Below, piece after piece: positions 28,999-38,301 of a stretch of DNA of 64,000 bases. The stretch covers positions 44,616 to 108,615 of the forward strand of contig NZ_MCUV01000003.1 in NCBI RefSeq assembly GCF_002873395.1, given 5' to 3'. Below the pieces are notes generated by a model that was not told the DNA's origin, searched no databases, and saw only the letters and a program-made list of their open reading frames with translations. Source of the DNA: Vibrio sp. 10N.286.49.B3 (GTDB taxonomy: Bacteria > Pseudomonadota > Gammaproteobacteria > Enterobacterales > Vibrionaceae). A program made the translations under genes and the position numbers. Position 1 is the stretch's first letter. The number at the start of each line of letters is the position of its first letter.

Positions 28999-30612
28999 CT
29001 ACCCAACCATATTAATATGACCGGCTGCTTTAATTTTCACATGCACCATATTGCCTTGCAGATAACTGAGTGGGATCTCACTACGCTCTATAATCGTGAC
29101 ACTGTCACCACAAGCGCCTGCTTCAATAGCAAGTTGCTTTGCTGCCTCTTCTAGTTGCACGATAACTTGATCACGTGATGACGGTTCAATAGACACAATT
29201 TTGTCAAACTGACCCGATATTTCCCCAAGAGCAACACCAATAGCGTTCGCGACCTCAAAATGCTGCGGGCGAACCACTTGACTCACGCCTTCCAGATGAT
29301 CAGGAAATAAGGCACTACCGCCCCCAACCATAATGACCGGGATACTTGCAGCAGAGGTCTTCATTTTATCAATCCCCTCTTCAACATCGCGGATCATTTG
29401 TTGATAGACTTGCTCGGCCTGAACTTGACTAATACCAATATCATTTTGTAATAAATGCTCGGCTTGCCACTGTAATTTGCCTGTTTTTAACGCCACATCG
29501 GTCAATGTCAGTTCATCACCACCAAAACTGCGCGCAGTCTGAGTTAAGGTATGCCCAACACTTTCCGGCCCCAGAGTTATAACGTCAAATGATCGATTAT
29601 CAACCGCTGCCTGACTCGGCTCAATACGAACTTTCGTGCCACCACCTATCGCCAGCGCCAAAATATCTGGCATTCGAAAGTTTGTTCTAACTTCACCGAT
29701 TTCCACCACCAAACTCGACTCACGTGGGTAACCATGCGTCAACACACCAATATCTGACGTGGTTCCACCAACATCGACCACAATAGCCTCTTTCAACTTG
29801 GTTAAGTGACTCGCACCTCGAATGGAATTGGTTGGGCCACAAGCGACCGTTAAAATAGGGTACATCAGTGCAAATTGTTGCGACATTAAGGTGCCATCGT
29901 TTTGCCCAAAATACGGCGTGGTATCAATATTATGCTGACTCAATGCCGCGCAAAAACCATCAACAAAACGTTTAGCTGTTCCTTGTAAGGCCGCATTAAG
30001 AATCGTGGCATTTTCTCGCTCAAGCAAGCCTAAACTGCCGACCTTATGTGAGAGTGAAATATTCACCTCTGGCAGCTCATCTCTCACCCACTGAGCGACT
30101 AATAACTCTTGATCACCATTGACTGGCGAAAACACACCGCACAATGCAATCGAATCCACCTGACCTTTCATCTGCTGACAAATTTGACGGATTTCGCTTT
30201 CTTGAACATCAGCAATTAAATCACCGTTATATTCATAGCCACCATGCGCTTGATAAAAGTGATCGCCTAACTGCGCCTGCCAAGATGGACTCCAACCACA
30301 AAGCGGAGGCACACTGTCACCACTTGGTAGCGATAAACGGATCATACCTACCCTATCAAGCCCTTTACGCTCAACAATCGCATTAGTGCATTGCGTCGTA
30401 CCCAACATCGCGTGCTTAACTTGTGCTCCAGTCAGATCGGCTTGTTCTAAAAGGGCGCTTATCGCATTATCAATACCTGTGGAAATATCGGCGGTGGTGG
30501 CCGTTTTAATTTTTGCCAACACCTTCAAATCAGCATCCAGTAATACACCATCGGTATTCGTACCACCCACATCAATACCTAAACGGCAGTAATCTGATGT
30601 TTTATCTTTCAT
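28999..30612 (-). CDS. hydantoinase/oxoprolinase family protein (HyuA-like)
   Basis: A 537-residue protein with an N-terminal hydantoinase/oxoprolinase domain (RLGIDVGGTNTDGVLLD, then LGTTQCTNAIVERKGL) and a C-terminal HyuA domain (VACGPTNSIRGA, VVDVGGTTSDIGVL, LAIGGGTKV). These ATP-dependent enzymes open five-membered cyclic amides such as hydantoins or 5-oxoproline. It is shorter than HyuA proteins that carry an extra C-terminal domain. It overlaps the DUF917 gene by 11 bases and is the last gene of a permease-DUF917-HyuA operon, so a hydantoin-like substrate is likely. The cluster reads as slightly richer in G+C than its surroundings. Confidence 0.9.
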   Translation of the reverse strand: MKDKTSDYCRLGIDVGGTNTDGVLLDADLKVLAKIKTATTADISTGIDNAISALLEQADLTGAQVKHAMLGTTQCTNAIVERKGLDRVGMIRLSLPSGDSVPPLCGWSPSWQAQLGDHFYQAHGGYEYNGDLIADVQESEIRQICQQMKGQVDSIALCGVFSPVNGDQELLVAQWVRDELPEVNISLSHKVGSLGLLERENATILNAALQGTAKRFVDGFCAALSQHNIDTTPYFGQNDGTLMSQQFALMYPILTVACGPTNSIRGASHLTKLKEAIVVDVGGTTSDIGVLTHGYPRESSLVVEIGEVRTNFRMPDILALAIGGGTKVRIEPSQAAVDNRSFDVITLGPESVGHTLTQTARSFGGDELTLTDVALKTGKLQWQAEHLLQNDIGISQVQAEQVYQQMIRDVEEGIDKMKTSAASIPVIMVGGGSALFPDHLEGVSQVVRPQHFEVANAIGVALGEISGQFDKIVSIEPSSRDQVIVQLEEAAKQLAIEAGACGDSVTIIERSEIPLSYLQGNMVHVKIKAAGHINMVG

Positions 30613-31741
30613 GCTTGCTTCCTTTTAATGCCGATTTCAGATCTTCAATAGGCTGATAGACAACGCTATAACCAAAGTAACCCGGACCTGCCACTTCAAT
30701 GCCTTTTTCGCTGCGCCATTTAGGATCACAAGGGTACGCAATCAAATCGATACGCTGACCATAACGTAACTGCTCGGTAGTAATCGGTTGACCCGTTCCA
30801 TGATCAAGAATCGAAATAAGATCAGGCGTCGATGCCAGTAGATTCTCTTGATTCATCTCTAAGCGACTGCGCCCTTTATGTGCCAGCAACAGCTCATTTT
30901 GAAATTGAACAAAGACACAATCCACGCCGGTATCTTCAAACTGAGCAAGCTTCTCAATCACGACACCACCCGTTGCAAAGCCACCGTCCGTTTCACGCTG
31001 AATATCAACAATCTTGCCACTAATTAAAAGATGACCACCAACAATATCGAGCACCGCTTGAGTACCACTCGTATTATTGTCATTAGCAGTACGGATCGCT
31101 TCACCGATTTTTCTCGCTTGCGTTAAGGTTGCCGGTAATGCGCTGCGTTTAAGGTCTCGCCCTTTCATTGGGTAGTCACACATTGCCGCTGATCCCCCCA
31201 TCTGTTCAGTGATCGGGCGAGCCAGTTTTTCAGACCAAATACCATCAACAGGATAAAGCGTCACAACATTACCGCGTTCATCGGCAAGCGTATTCGGTGC
31301 CGACGGCAAATCATCCAAGAAAAAAGTCACCATCTGAGCTTCAGGAAAAGCACGCCCCATCGCATCACAATCCACAACAGGAATATTCTTTTGCGCAGCG
31401 ACTAAAATAGGAATAAGAGAATTAAACCCACCCACTTCAATCGGAAAAGTAGCGGCGACTTTGGTTGCTAACGCCTTTTCCATTGCTTCAAACGCCACCA
31501 GCATTTGATCTTTCGAATTCAACTTTTCAATCGCAACCGTAGGCGCACCAATCATCGAAGCAGGCACCGTCATCCAGTCATCTTCTACTTCATCAAGCGA
31601 AATCATACGCACTGGCTGTTTCGCGGTCGCAATCGCCATTTTCGCCATCAGGGAACCACTATAAGGGTCACCGCCACCACCAGTCCCTAATACCGTCGCT
31701 CCCAGTGCGATATCATCAATCATTTGTTCGGTAATAATCAC
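30602..31741 (-). CDS. DUF917 (S-methylthiohydantoin desulfurase-type) protein
   Basis: A 379-residue DUF917 protein with the family's N-terminal LGTGGGGDPYSG and a later FPIEVGGFNSLIP and DCDAMGRAFPEAQM. Family members accompany HyuA-like genes, and one branch acts on S-methylthiohydantoin; the exact substrate here is not shown. It lies between the permease gene (12-base gap) and the HyuA-like gene (overlap), clearly in one operon. Confidence 0.88.
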   Translation of the reverse strand: MIITEQMIDDIALGATVLGTGGGGDPYSGSLMAKMAIATAKQPVRMISLDEVEDDWMTVPASMIGAPTVAIEKLNSKDQMLVAFEAMEKALATKVAATFPIEVGGFNSLIPILVAAQKNIPVVDCDAMGRAFPEAQMVTFFLDDLPSAPNTLADERGNVVTLYPVDGIWSEKLARPITEQMGGSAAMCDYPMKGRDLKRSALPATLTQARKIGEAIRTANDNNTSGTQAVLDIVGGHLLISGKIVDIQRETDGGFATGGVVIEKLAQFEDTGVDCVFVQFQNELLLAHKGRSRLEMNQENLLASTPDLISILDHGTGQPITTEQLRYGQRIDLIAYPCDPKWRSEKGIEVAGPGYFGYSVVYQPIEDLKSALKGSKHER

Positions 31742-31753
31742 TACTGCTATTCC

Positions 31754-33079
31754 TTATTGCTTATTACTTAAAGCGGTCAACTTAACCAACACCAGATAAC
31801 AAAAACCCGCAGACAAAATACCGTCTATTGCTGAAATGCTGGTCAAAGAAAATACATCGAAAAACTCAGGCGCCGTACAAGCACTAAATGTGGTACCAAA
31901 TGCCCAAGAGACTAATCCAGTAAACAACCAAGCCGGCGCTTTTTGAATATTCTCAAAGCTCATCTTGGTGCTATCAATTAAGTAGTATTGGGCAATATAC
32001 ACACCAGCAGCAGGGGCAATCGTGACACTGAGTAGCATCAAGAAATCGGTAAATTTTTCCACCATGCCTAATTGAGCAATACCAATACCAACCAGCGTCA
32101 TAGCCATCACTAAGATAGGACGTGGGATCGTTGGCAGCACCATAGACATACATAAACCGCCCGACGTAAGATTGCTACTGTTGGTCGTCCATTGCGCAAA
32201 AACCAAGACAATAATGGCAGCCATCCCTAAGCCCAAGGTAAAGAACACTTCAACCAAGTCATCTGTGCCGGTCATTTTCATCAAAATCAATGCAATCAGA
32301 ATAATGGCACTGTTTCCTACCAAGAAGCCGATACCCGCACCGAGAATGGCGTCTTTACGTGTTTTCGCATAACGAGCAATATCTGGCGCAGCAACAGCCG
32401 CAAGGATCCAAATAGACATAACAAAAGAGATCGCCTGGCCGAGCGTAAGAGGCTCATCGATAACCGGTGTAACGCCGCCCTGATAGTCCGCCGCTAAGAA
32501 AAGACCAATCGTAATTAACGTCACCATCAATGGAACCGAATAGGTACTGAGTTTACCAAGCGCGCGAACACCATAAATCGCCGTTGCCATCATCATTACA
32601 CTGCCACTCACAAGCGCGGTTAAATGTGAGATAACGATGTCGTACTTCAATAGCGCATCAACCATAATGTAGGCAAAGAAATCGGCTTGAAACGCGAACC
32701 AGCCAACCAGCGATACGCCATTAATAAACCCTAAGATCTTACCGCCATTACGTCCAAATACTGCGCTACTGACTAGAGGGGTAGATACGCCAGATTGAAA
32801 ACCAATATTGGCACACAGCATCGCAATAACCGCTAGCAGACCAGAGCCCATAAAAGTAGCCATTAACGCTTCTTCAAAACCAATACCGCTGCTTAAGATA
32901 GAGCCTAAAAATAGCCCAGAGATATCAATGCCTATCGCCAACCAAATCAGGCTAATAACCCACCATGAGCGTTTCGCTTGCTCTGGCACTGGCTCCAACT
33001 CAAAATCGTCTATCGCTTTGTGACCCTGCTTTGCCGCTTTTTTATCTATATACGCTTCTGTTGTCATGACGCCATCCAT
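31754..33079 (-). CDS. NCS1-family permease (cytosine/hydantoin type)
   Basis: A 441-residue membrane protein with about 12 helices, of the CodB branch of the nucleobase:cation symporter-1 family. It has the N-terminal SWWVISLIWLAIGIDISG, the motif FGRNGGKILGFINGVSLVGWFAFQ and, later, AAPDIARYAKTRKDA. It probably brings in the substrate used by the two downstream enzymes. First gene of the operon, divergent from lysR. Confidence 0.9.
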   Translation of the reverse strand: MDGVMTTEAYIDKKAAKQGHKAIDDFELEPVPEQAKRSWWVISLIWLAIGIDISGLFLGSILSSGIGFEEALMATFMGSGLLAVIAMLCANIGFQSGVSTPLVSSAVFGRNGGKILGFINGVSLVGWFAFQADFFAYIMVDALLKYDIVISHLTALVSGSVMMMATAIYGVRALGKLSTYSVPLMVTLITIGLFLAADYQGGVTPVIDEPLTLGQAISFVMSIWILAAVAAPDIARYAKTRKDAILGAGIGFLVGNSAIILIALILMKMTGTDDLVEVFFTLGLGMAAIIVLVFAQWTTNSSNLTSGGLCMSMVLPTIPRPILVMAMTLVGIGIAQLGMVEKFTDFLMLLSVTIAPAAGVYIAQYYLIDSTKMSFENIQKAPAWLFTGLVSWAFGTTFSACTAPEFFDVFSLTSISAIDGILSAGFCYLVLVKLTALSNKQ

Positions 33080-33183
33080 GCATTGTTATTCCGTTAGTAT
33101 GAATAAATACTACTTATCTATTTGCAATTTATAAATGAATATAATTTAATACAAACATAATAAAAAACAAATGTAACCATTAT

Positions 33184-34098
33184 ATGATTTCAAACAATAG
33201 GTTAGATAAAAGAGATATCAAAAGGCTAGAGATTTTTTGTGAGATAGTCGAGCAAGGTGGCATTAATCAAGCCGTCGCCAGCACAGGAATGAGTCAGCCA
33301 GTGTTAAGTAATCAGCTTATCGCGTTAGAAAAAAGCTTAGAATTAACATTGTGTCAACGTGGGCGTAAAGGCTTTAAGCTAACTCATGAAGGTGAGAAAG
33401 TTTATAACTATGCAAATCAGCTAAAATCAACCTTAACCGATTTTGCCTATAAATTACGTGGCGTTCAAACCGAACTGTCAGGGCATGTGCGTATTGGTTG
33501 TCTTGATAACACGGTGAGCTTACCTAACAACCCGCTGCCTAAAACCATCGAGGCCTTTTATCAATTGAGTAATAGTGTCGAGGTGAGCGTCGAGGTAGGT
33601 GACTTTACTCAGCTCAATGAAAAGCTCGCCAAGAACCAGATTGATATGATGATTGTGGTGTTGGGTTCCCATCAGAAGTCGGCTTTTCAATATAAATTCC
33701 CACTATTTGATGAGCACAGTTACCTCTATGCGCGTCGTGATCTGGCTGAAAAAATCATGGATAATCACTTTTCGTTGGATGGCTGTCGGATCAATATGGG
33801 CGGCTATGCAAGAGATGAGATGTTTACGCTACTGGATATTGAGCAATACGATGCTGTAAAACCCTTTGACGGCTGGCACGTGGAATCCGGCGTTATTCTC
33901 ACCTTGGCCGGCACACACCTTAGCTTTCTCCCCTCTCACCTTATTGATCGAGGGCATTATGATCAGGCGCTGATTGCCTTACAACCCGACAAGTGGAGCC
34001 TAACTAGCCAATTCTATCTCGTATTAAAGCAGCCGATAGATTCCCTACCACCAGCTGCACGTGCGTTCTTTGATCTACTTGAGTGTGTGGATGGGTGA
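33184..34098 (+). CDS. LysR-family regulator of the hydantoin cluster
   Basis: A 304-residue LysR regulator: winged helix at about 10-70 (GGINQAVASTGMSQPVLSNQLIALE) and an effector domain to the C-terminus. It is divergent from the permease-DUF917-HyuA operon with about 100 bases between them, so it is the probable regulator. Its last 193 bases (33906-34098) are repeated at 38080-38272 on the far side of the Septu cassette. The 3' end of this gene was therefore the site where the island was built. Confidence 0.92.
   Translation: MISNNRLDKRDIKRLEIFCEIVEQGGINQAVASTGMSQPVLSNQLIALEKSLELTLCQRGRKGFKLTHEGEKVYNYANQLKSTLTDFAYKLRGVQTELSGHVRIGCLDNTVSLPNNPLPKTIEAFYQLSNSVEVSVEVGDFTQLNEKLAKNQIDMMIVVLGSHQKSAFQYKFPLFDEHSYLYARRDLAEKIMDNHFSLDGCRINMGGYARDEMFTLLDIEQYDAVKPFDGWHVESGVILTLAGTHLSFLPSHLIDRGHYDQALIALQPDKWSLTSQFYLVLKQPIDSLPPAARAFFDLLECVDG
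33906..34098 (+). repeat. direct repeat, copy 1 (3' end of lysR)
   Basis: This 193-bp segment matches 38080-38272 with about five differences by eye, each C here and T there. It ends exactly at the lysR stop codon. The two copies lie in the same orientation and flank 34099-38079. Confidence 0.92.
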
Positions 34099-34108
34099 AT
34101 ATAATAAA

Positions 34109-34585
34109 TTACAAAAGATCACTAAGCCAAATAGAGTGACTTGTGTAAAGATCTTCATTTCTTTCTCCGCCAACTTCAAGCGAAAAAACGCCAAATTGTT
34201 CTGTCGCTATATTTAAGTGCTGAGTCGGAACTCCTAACGCTTTCCATTGCGGGTTTGCTACAGTCTTTGCCAACAGATAGGTCACCTCATGAGCAACCTG
34301 TCCTTGCTTGCTATTTCTCGACGTCGCGATATTCACTGCCCTTTGTGGAATAGTTGACGATAAGTTTTGATTAGGTATTAATTGCTCCAAAGTGACTTTA
34401 ACAACGTCCATGTCTTGGATACTGTAAGCGACTCCGCGACCTTTAGGCGTTACTTGGATGCTTTGAGTTTTACGACTAAATTCTTCGAGTTGCTTCTTCT
34501 GTGCTGATGTCATTGTGCTTGCAGGGACCGAATCCGGATATACTTCGGCCAATTTCGTTAATACCTTCATCAACGCTTGGCTCAT
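34109..34585 (-). pseudogene. truncated gene, possibly N-terminal part of a JetD-like protein
   Basis: A 158-residue product of no certain family. It starts with ATG overlapping the stop of the upstream ATPase remnant (ATGA), so the two were once coupled. Its C-terminus stops 10 bases from the repeat boundary at 34098, suggesting the rest of the gene was cut off when the cassette joined lysR. The order (ATPase with coiled coil, then this) recalls JetC-JetD of Wadjet systems, but the similarity is only suggestive. Confidence 0.4.
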
Positions 34586-35520
34586 AAGGACAGCTCCACT
34601 AATGGCTGAACCTCTTCTCGCTTCTCAATCTGCTCGAAAATTTGCCAACTATTACGGCTAATGTGGTTCTTGCCATTCGCTTGATGGATTGGCACACAAT
34701 AACGCGCCGTGGTTAACGGTGCTGGCGAAGCAAAAATCAATGCAAAACCAAATTGATCAGCAATCCTCAATGTATTGTTCAAGGCGAGCGGGTAGATATT
34801 CCAGAGACCATTCATCCACAATAATCCAAGGCGTATGTGGCTGCTCCGAAAGAGAGTTAAAAAGTGCTTGGTCATCAATTTTCTGTTTTTTTAGTTTTTC
34901 GACACGACGATCATCACCAAAGAGCAGACTTAACTTCTCCGTAATCTCACCTATTTGCTGTGCCAATTCATTGTACTTCTTGTCTGCATTCTCAAGAGCT
35001 GTATTGATCGCTACCAACTGGATCTCAAATGTCTGTCTTTTCTCGTTTCGCTGTGCCTGGTCTTTTTTAAATTGTTGCAGCTGCTCGTAGTCCCTCAAGT
35101 CCTGTTCACACTGTTTGACTGCGGTATTTAATTCGCTCTTTTTCCTCTCAGCAGCTTCGCTTTCTCTACTTACTTCAAGTATTTGTTTTAGTTCTGTTAT
35201 TTGCTTATTGACATCGTCTATTTCCTCCACCAGCTCCTGCTCTGTTTTTTGAACATGCTGAGGAATAAGCTCCTCAAGGGAAAGTTTTAAACCTGAAAGC
35301 GAAAGTTTCTCAGAAGATTCACCATTGAGCATGTTTCGAAGCTGCTTGATGTCAAACGAATACTGCGAAGGTGGCAGTTGCATTACCCGTTGACTAAGTA
35401 CTTTGTTTAGCTTTTGTAATTCATCTACATTAAGCACTTTAGAAAGGTGAAGGTATAAATTATCACCCAAAGGCCGATGAATATTTGCATGTTCTCTCTC
35501 GTAGCGAGGATATGACCATC
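34582..35520 (-). pseudogene. broken coiled-coil ATPase gene, C-terminal remnant
   Basis: Two frames join into one protein. The first (open from about 35520 to 34757) is a long coiled coil ending in a Walker-B-like WIIVDEW. After a shift near 34780-34800 the second frame (to 34582) continues with RIADQFGFALIFASPAP. The first frame opens with no convincing start codon (a TTG at 35470 is the best available) and reads like an internal piece. So both the N-terminal Walker A part and the reading frame are lost. SMC/MukB-like or JetC-like ancestry is a guess. Confidence 0.55.
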
Positions 35521-35610
35521 ACATTTAATGAACTTGATATATTCTTTCAAGCCAAGGTCAAAAGCTTTATCAAGATTGGCAAGAAGTAATAGCCCAATTG
35601 CGTAAAGCAT
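35425..35610 (-). pseudogene. fragment of an HNH endonuclease gene
   Basis: The minus strand encodes GLLLLANLDKAFDLGL, the C-terminal part of an HNH_2 nuclease. Bases 35552-35596 match 46836-46880 of the intact HNH gene with one difference over 45 bases, while both sides diverge. It is a relic, not a gene. Confidence 0.6.
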
Positions 35611-35661
35611 TACCTTCAGGTATTACTTTACGCTAATCACTGGCTTTAACTACGAGTGACT

Positions 35662-36426
35662 CTAAATATCAAGTTGATGCTCTTGAATAACCTGTTCCCC
35701 TAACTGACCAAACACCGCTCTGACAGCTGAGTGAAACTTTCTAAGCTGGTTACAGGTATGTCCCAATCTCGCATCACATCGCTCGAAAGGGGTTAGCTCG
35801 GTTTCAGCTAATAACTTGATAGATTCAAGATCGGCACTCTCAAGCAAAGGCTCTAGGTATTCTTCAATGTCCTCTAGCCACTGTTGCCTCTCTGCTTTTA
35901 GAAATGGAGCATTTAGGTTTAACAGGCCAATCGTATCCCGCGCTTTCTTTTGCTCATCGGCTGACAATGCCAGGTTTGGGCTAATTTCACCATTGCCAGA
36001 AGAGTATATGAAATAATCTCGACAATTAGCCTGATGTGGCGATACAAATGACACTGTATCAAAATTATTCCCTTTAAAATGGCCTCCAAACTGCAACGGA
36101 CCAGGAAAGTGCTTTAAATCTTCACTAGCTAACGAACATAGTAACAGGTTGCCATAGTCGAAAGTGTGTTCAGGAAACATACTCTTAGGTCTCTCGTGCT
36201 CAATATGAATCCCCATATTCAGCTCAAGAGCAAAATCCGTCAGGTTTAGCTCTGTGTAACAGCAAAGCCCGTATTGTTGCTGTAGTAACTGGCGGCTAAG
36301 CTCAGTTTTACCATTAAAGTTTTTCCAGCGCCGAGTAGCCTCTTCACTTGTTGCTGGATTCCCGCCCTCTATTTCCTGCTCAAGCTTTACGTTGGTTGCA
36401 TCATCAGGCTTATCTATGTATCTCAT
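35662..36426 (-). CDS. ptuB: PtuB-type HNH endonuclease (Septu effector)
   Basis: A 254-residue HNH nuclease of the TIGR02646/PtuB type. The motif is spread over LCCYTELN, GIHIEHERPKS and FDYGNLLLC, as in retron Ec78 and Septu effectors. It overlaps the ATPase gene by 4 bases (ATGA). In Septu the PtuA ATPase holds PtuB in check until phage infection, when PtuB cuts nucleic acid; that role is inferred from family. No reverse transcriptase or retron RNA is visible, so it is the plain two-gene form. Confidence 0.87.
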   Translation of the reverse strand: MRYIDKPDDATNVKLEQEIEGGNPATSEEATRRWKNFNGKTELSRQLLQQQYGLCCYTELNLTDFALELNMGIHIEHERPKSMFPEHTFDYGNLLLCSLASEDLKHFPGPLQFGGHFKGNNFDTVSFVSPHQANCRDYFIYSSGNGEISPNLALSADEQKKARDTIGLLNLNAPFLKAERQQWLEDIEEYLEPLLESADLESIKLLAETELTPFERCDARLGHTCNQLRKFHSAVRAVFGQLGEQVIQEHQLDI

Positions 36427-37820
36427 TTACCCAACAACTCCCTGCGCTTCAATACTCTATCAGCATGAACTAAATCTTCGTGTTCCTTACCCAGTAAACC
36501 TTCCAACTGTGCACGCACCTTCGTTGCTTCGTCATCCCTTCCTAGTCCAGAGTTTATTAACTGCATATACTCTTCAAAAAGCGCCACCTGACGAAGTGGA
36601 GGTCGAGCATCGACATTGAGTGTTTGTGTCAAGACATAGTTACTAGGTTTTCCTAATGTCTCTCCAATTGGAGGTAACGCTTCGCTCTCTCCTTCCGCGA
36701 TATCTGGTAACACTCGAATTTGCTCTTGTTTCACTGTAGACAGCACTTGAGGGCTGTGTGTGGTCACAATGAACTGTATGTTGGAAAATGCTTCAGATAA
36801 GTTCTGAAGAACTAGCTGTTGCCACTGAGGGTGTAAGTGCATATCTACTTCATCAATAAGTACAATACCACTTGTTTCTTTCACCGCATTTTCAGCTAAA
36901 TGAGGGTTAAGTCTAACGGCTCTATAAGCAATATCGGCGACCATTCCTAGCATATTACGCACGCCATCACTTAAGTATGAAACCGGTACATTGCCTTGAT
37001 CTTTGTGCGTAGCAATCACTTCTTTAGTTGTTGCGCTATATCTAATGTTTGACCACCCTGAAGGAGCTAATACAATATTTACAGCGTTAGTAATTGCCTT
37101 TAATAACTTGCCTCTAATTGTAGTGCCATGAGTAACTGCATCTTCAAGACCATGCTCCTCTATGATTTGCATTTTTCTCTCATAGTCTGCAATCGTTTCT
37201 GCTCTTAACCACTGAGCAAATGCTGAATAAGTCGACTCAGGATCCAAACAATCCAAGTAACCATCTAGACGGCTATTTATTTGATGGGCTGGATTCTTCT
37301 TTTCAGTTAATCTTTTCTCCTTCCAAAGCCGCCCAGTTCCGTAATAGCTCAACAAAGGTAAGATTACTTTTTCATTGTTCTGTACTGACTTCTGTAAGTC
37401 TTGAGCAACTGCCTTGAGTTCTTTAACTTGGGTTGTCCGTCCCTTTAGTGTATTTCTAGACCGTGACCAGCTATTAGGGAATTGATAGTCATCCCCCCCG
37501 TGAACGGTCACTTGAACTTCAACAGGAAATTGACGCTCCATCGTGAACTTTGCAGATCCTGAAAGAACATCCCCAGCCTCTAGTTCATCAGCCTCGATAG
37601 TATGTTTAGCGATTCGAATATCAGAATTGAGGATTCCACGATCTTTGCTTGTTTCAAACCCACCAGCAAACTGCCCATAGCCAATCGCAATAGCATCAAG
37701 AATAGACGTTTTACCAAAGCCATTTAGACCGACAAGAACATTAACGCCAGTGCCAAACTGACACTCGAAATGTTTGAATGCTCTGAAATTTTTTAGTTCT
37801 AGTTTATCTATTTTCATCAT
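36423..37820 (-). CDS. ptuA: PtuA-type AAA ATPase (Septu)
   Basis: A 465-residue ABC/SMC-like ATPase: Walker A GLNGFGKTS (about residues 32-40), signature-like YLSDGVRNMLG, Walker B IVLIDEVDMHLHPQW and switch His in TTHSPQVLS. The C-terminal 80 residues probably bind PtuB. It begins with two consecutive ATGs; either may be used. First gene of the ptuA-ptuB operon. The 260 bases upstream carry the promoter, and I see no structured RNA in them. Confidence 0.88.
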   Translation of the reverse strand: MMKIDKLELKNFRAFKHFECQFGTGVNVLVGLNGFGKTSILDAIAIGYGQFAGGFETSKDRGILNSDIRIAKHTIEADELEAGDVLSGSAKFTMERQFPVEVQVTVHGGDDYQFPNSWSRSRNTLKGRTTQVKELKAVAQDLQKSVQNNEKVILPLLSYYGTGRLWKEKRLTEKKNPAHQINSRLDGYLDCLDPESTYSAFAQWLRAETIADYERKMQIIEEHGLEDAVTHGTTIRGKLLKAITNAVNIVLAPSGWSNIRYSATTKEVIATHKDQGNVPVSYLSDGVRNMLGMVADIAYRAVRLNPHLAENAVKETSGIVLIDEVDMHLHPQWQQLVLQNLSEAFSNIQFIVTTHSPQVLSTVKQEQIRVLPDIAEGESEALPPIGETLGKPSNYVLTQTLNVDARPPLRQVALFEEYMQLINSGLGRDDEATKVRAQLEGLLGKEHEDLVHADRVLKRRELLGK

Positions 37821-38079
37821 TTATCCATAAGCTGTTCTAGTCGGTGCGAGATTACAGCAATCTTTTATTCATTTTATCACTAATATCGTGAGCGCCTTGA
37901 GCATCCCATACGCAGAGACCACTGTAGACCATATATAGAATCATCAAGTGATATTTTCAATTTTCTTTGCTGACTGCCAGCCCTAAAGAAGTATATTATG
38001 GTGTATTTTTAATCATTACATGCCCATTCAATCAGTTTACAGTCTTGGTGAGTTAGATTAAATAACTTTAAATTCAGAT

Positions 38080-38272
38080 GGTCGGCACACACCTTAGTTT
38101 TCTCTCCTCTCACCTTATTGATCGAGGGTATTATGATCAGGCGCTGATTGCCTTACAACCTGACAAGTGGAGCCTAACTAGCCAATTCTATCTCGTATTA
38201 AAGCAGCCGATAGATTCCCTACCACCAGCTGCACGTGCGTTCTTTGATCTACTTGAGTGTGTGGATGGGTGA
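38080..38272 (+). repeat. direct repeat, copy 2: orphan 3' fragment of lysR
   Basis: It encodes the last 63 residues of the LysR protein in frame (GTHLSF to LLECVDG, with Pro to Ser and His to Tyr changes) and ends at the same stop codon. It has no start or DNA-binding domain, so it is a displaced gene end. It marks the border between the Septu cassette and the outer defence operon. Confidence 0.92.
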
Positions 38273-38301
38273 GGGTTATGTGTTTTTATATGACTTATCC
38301 G

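Noticed and set aside
37821..38079. Retron RNA upstream of ptuA
   Set aside because: No reverse transcriptase gene and no long inverted repeats are visible; the pair reads as plain Septu.
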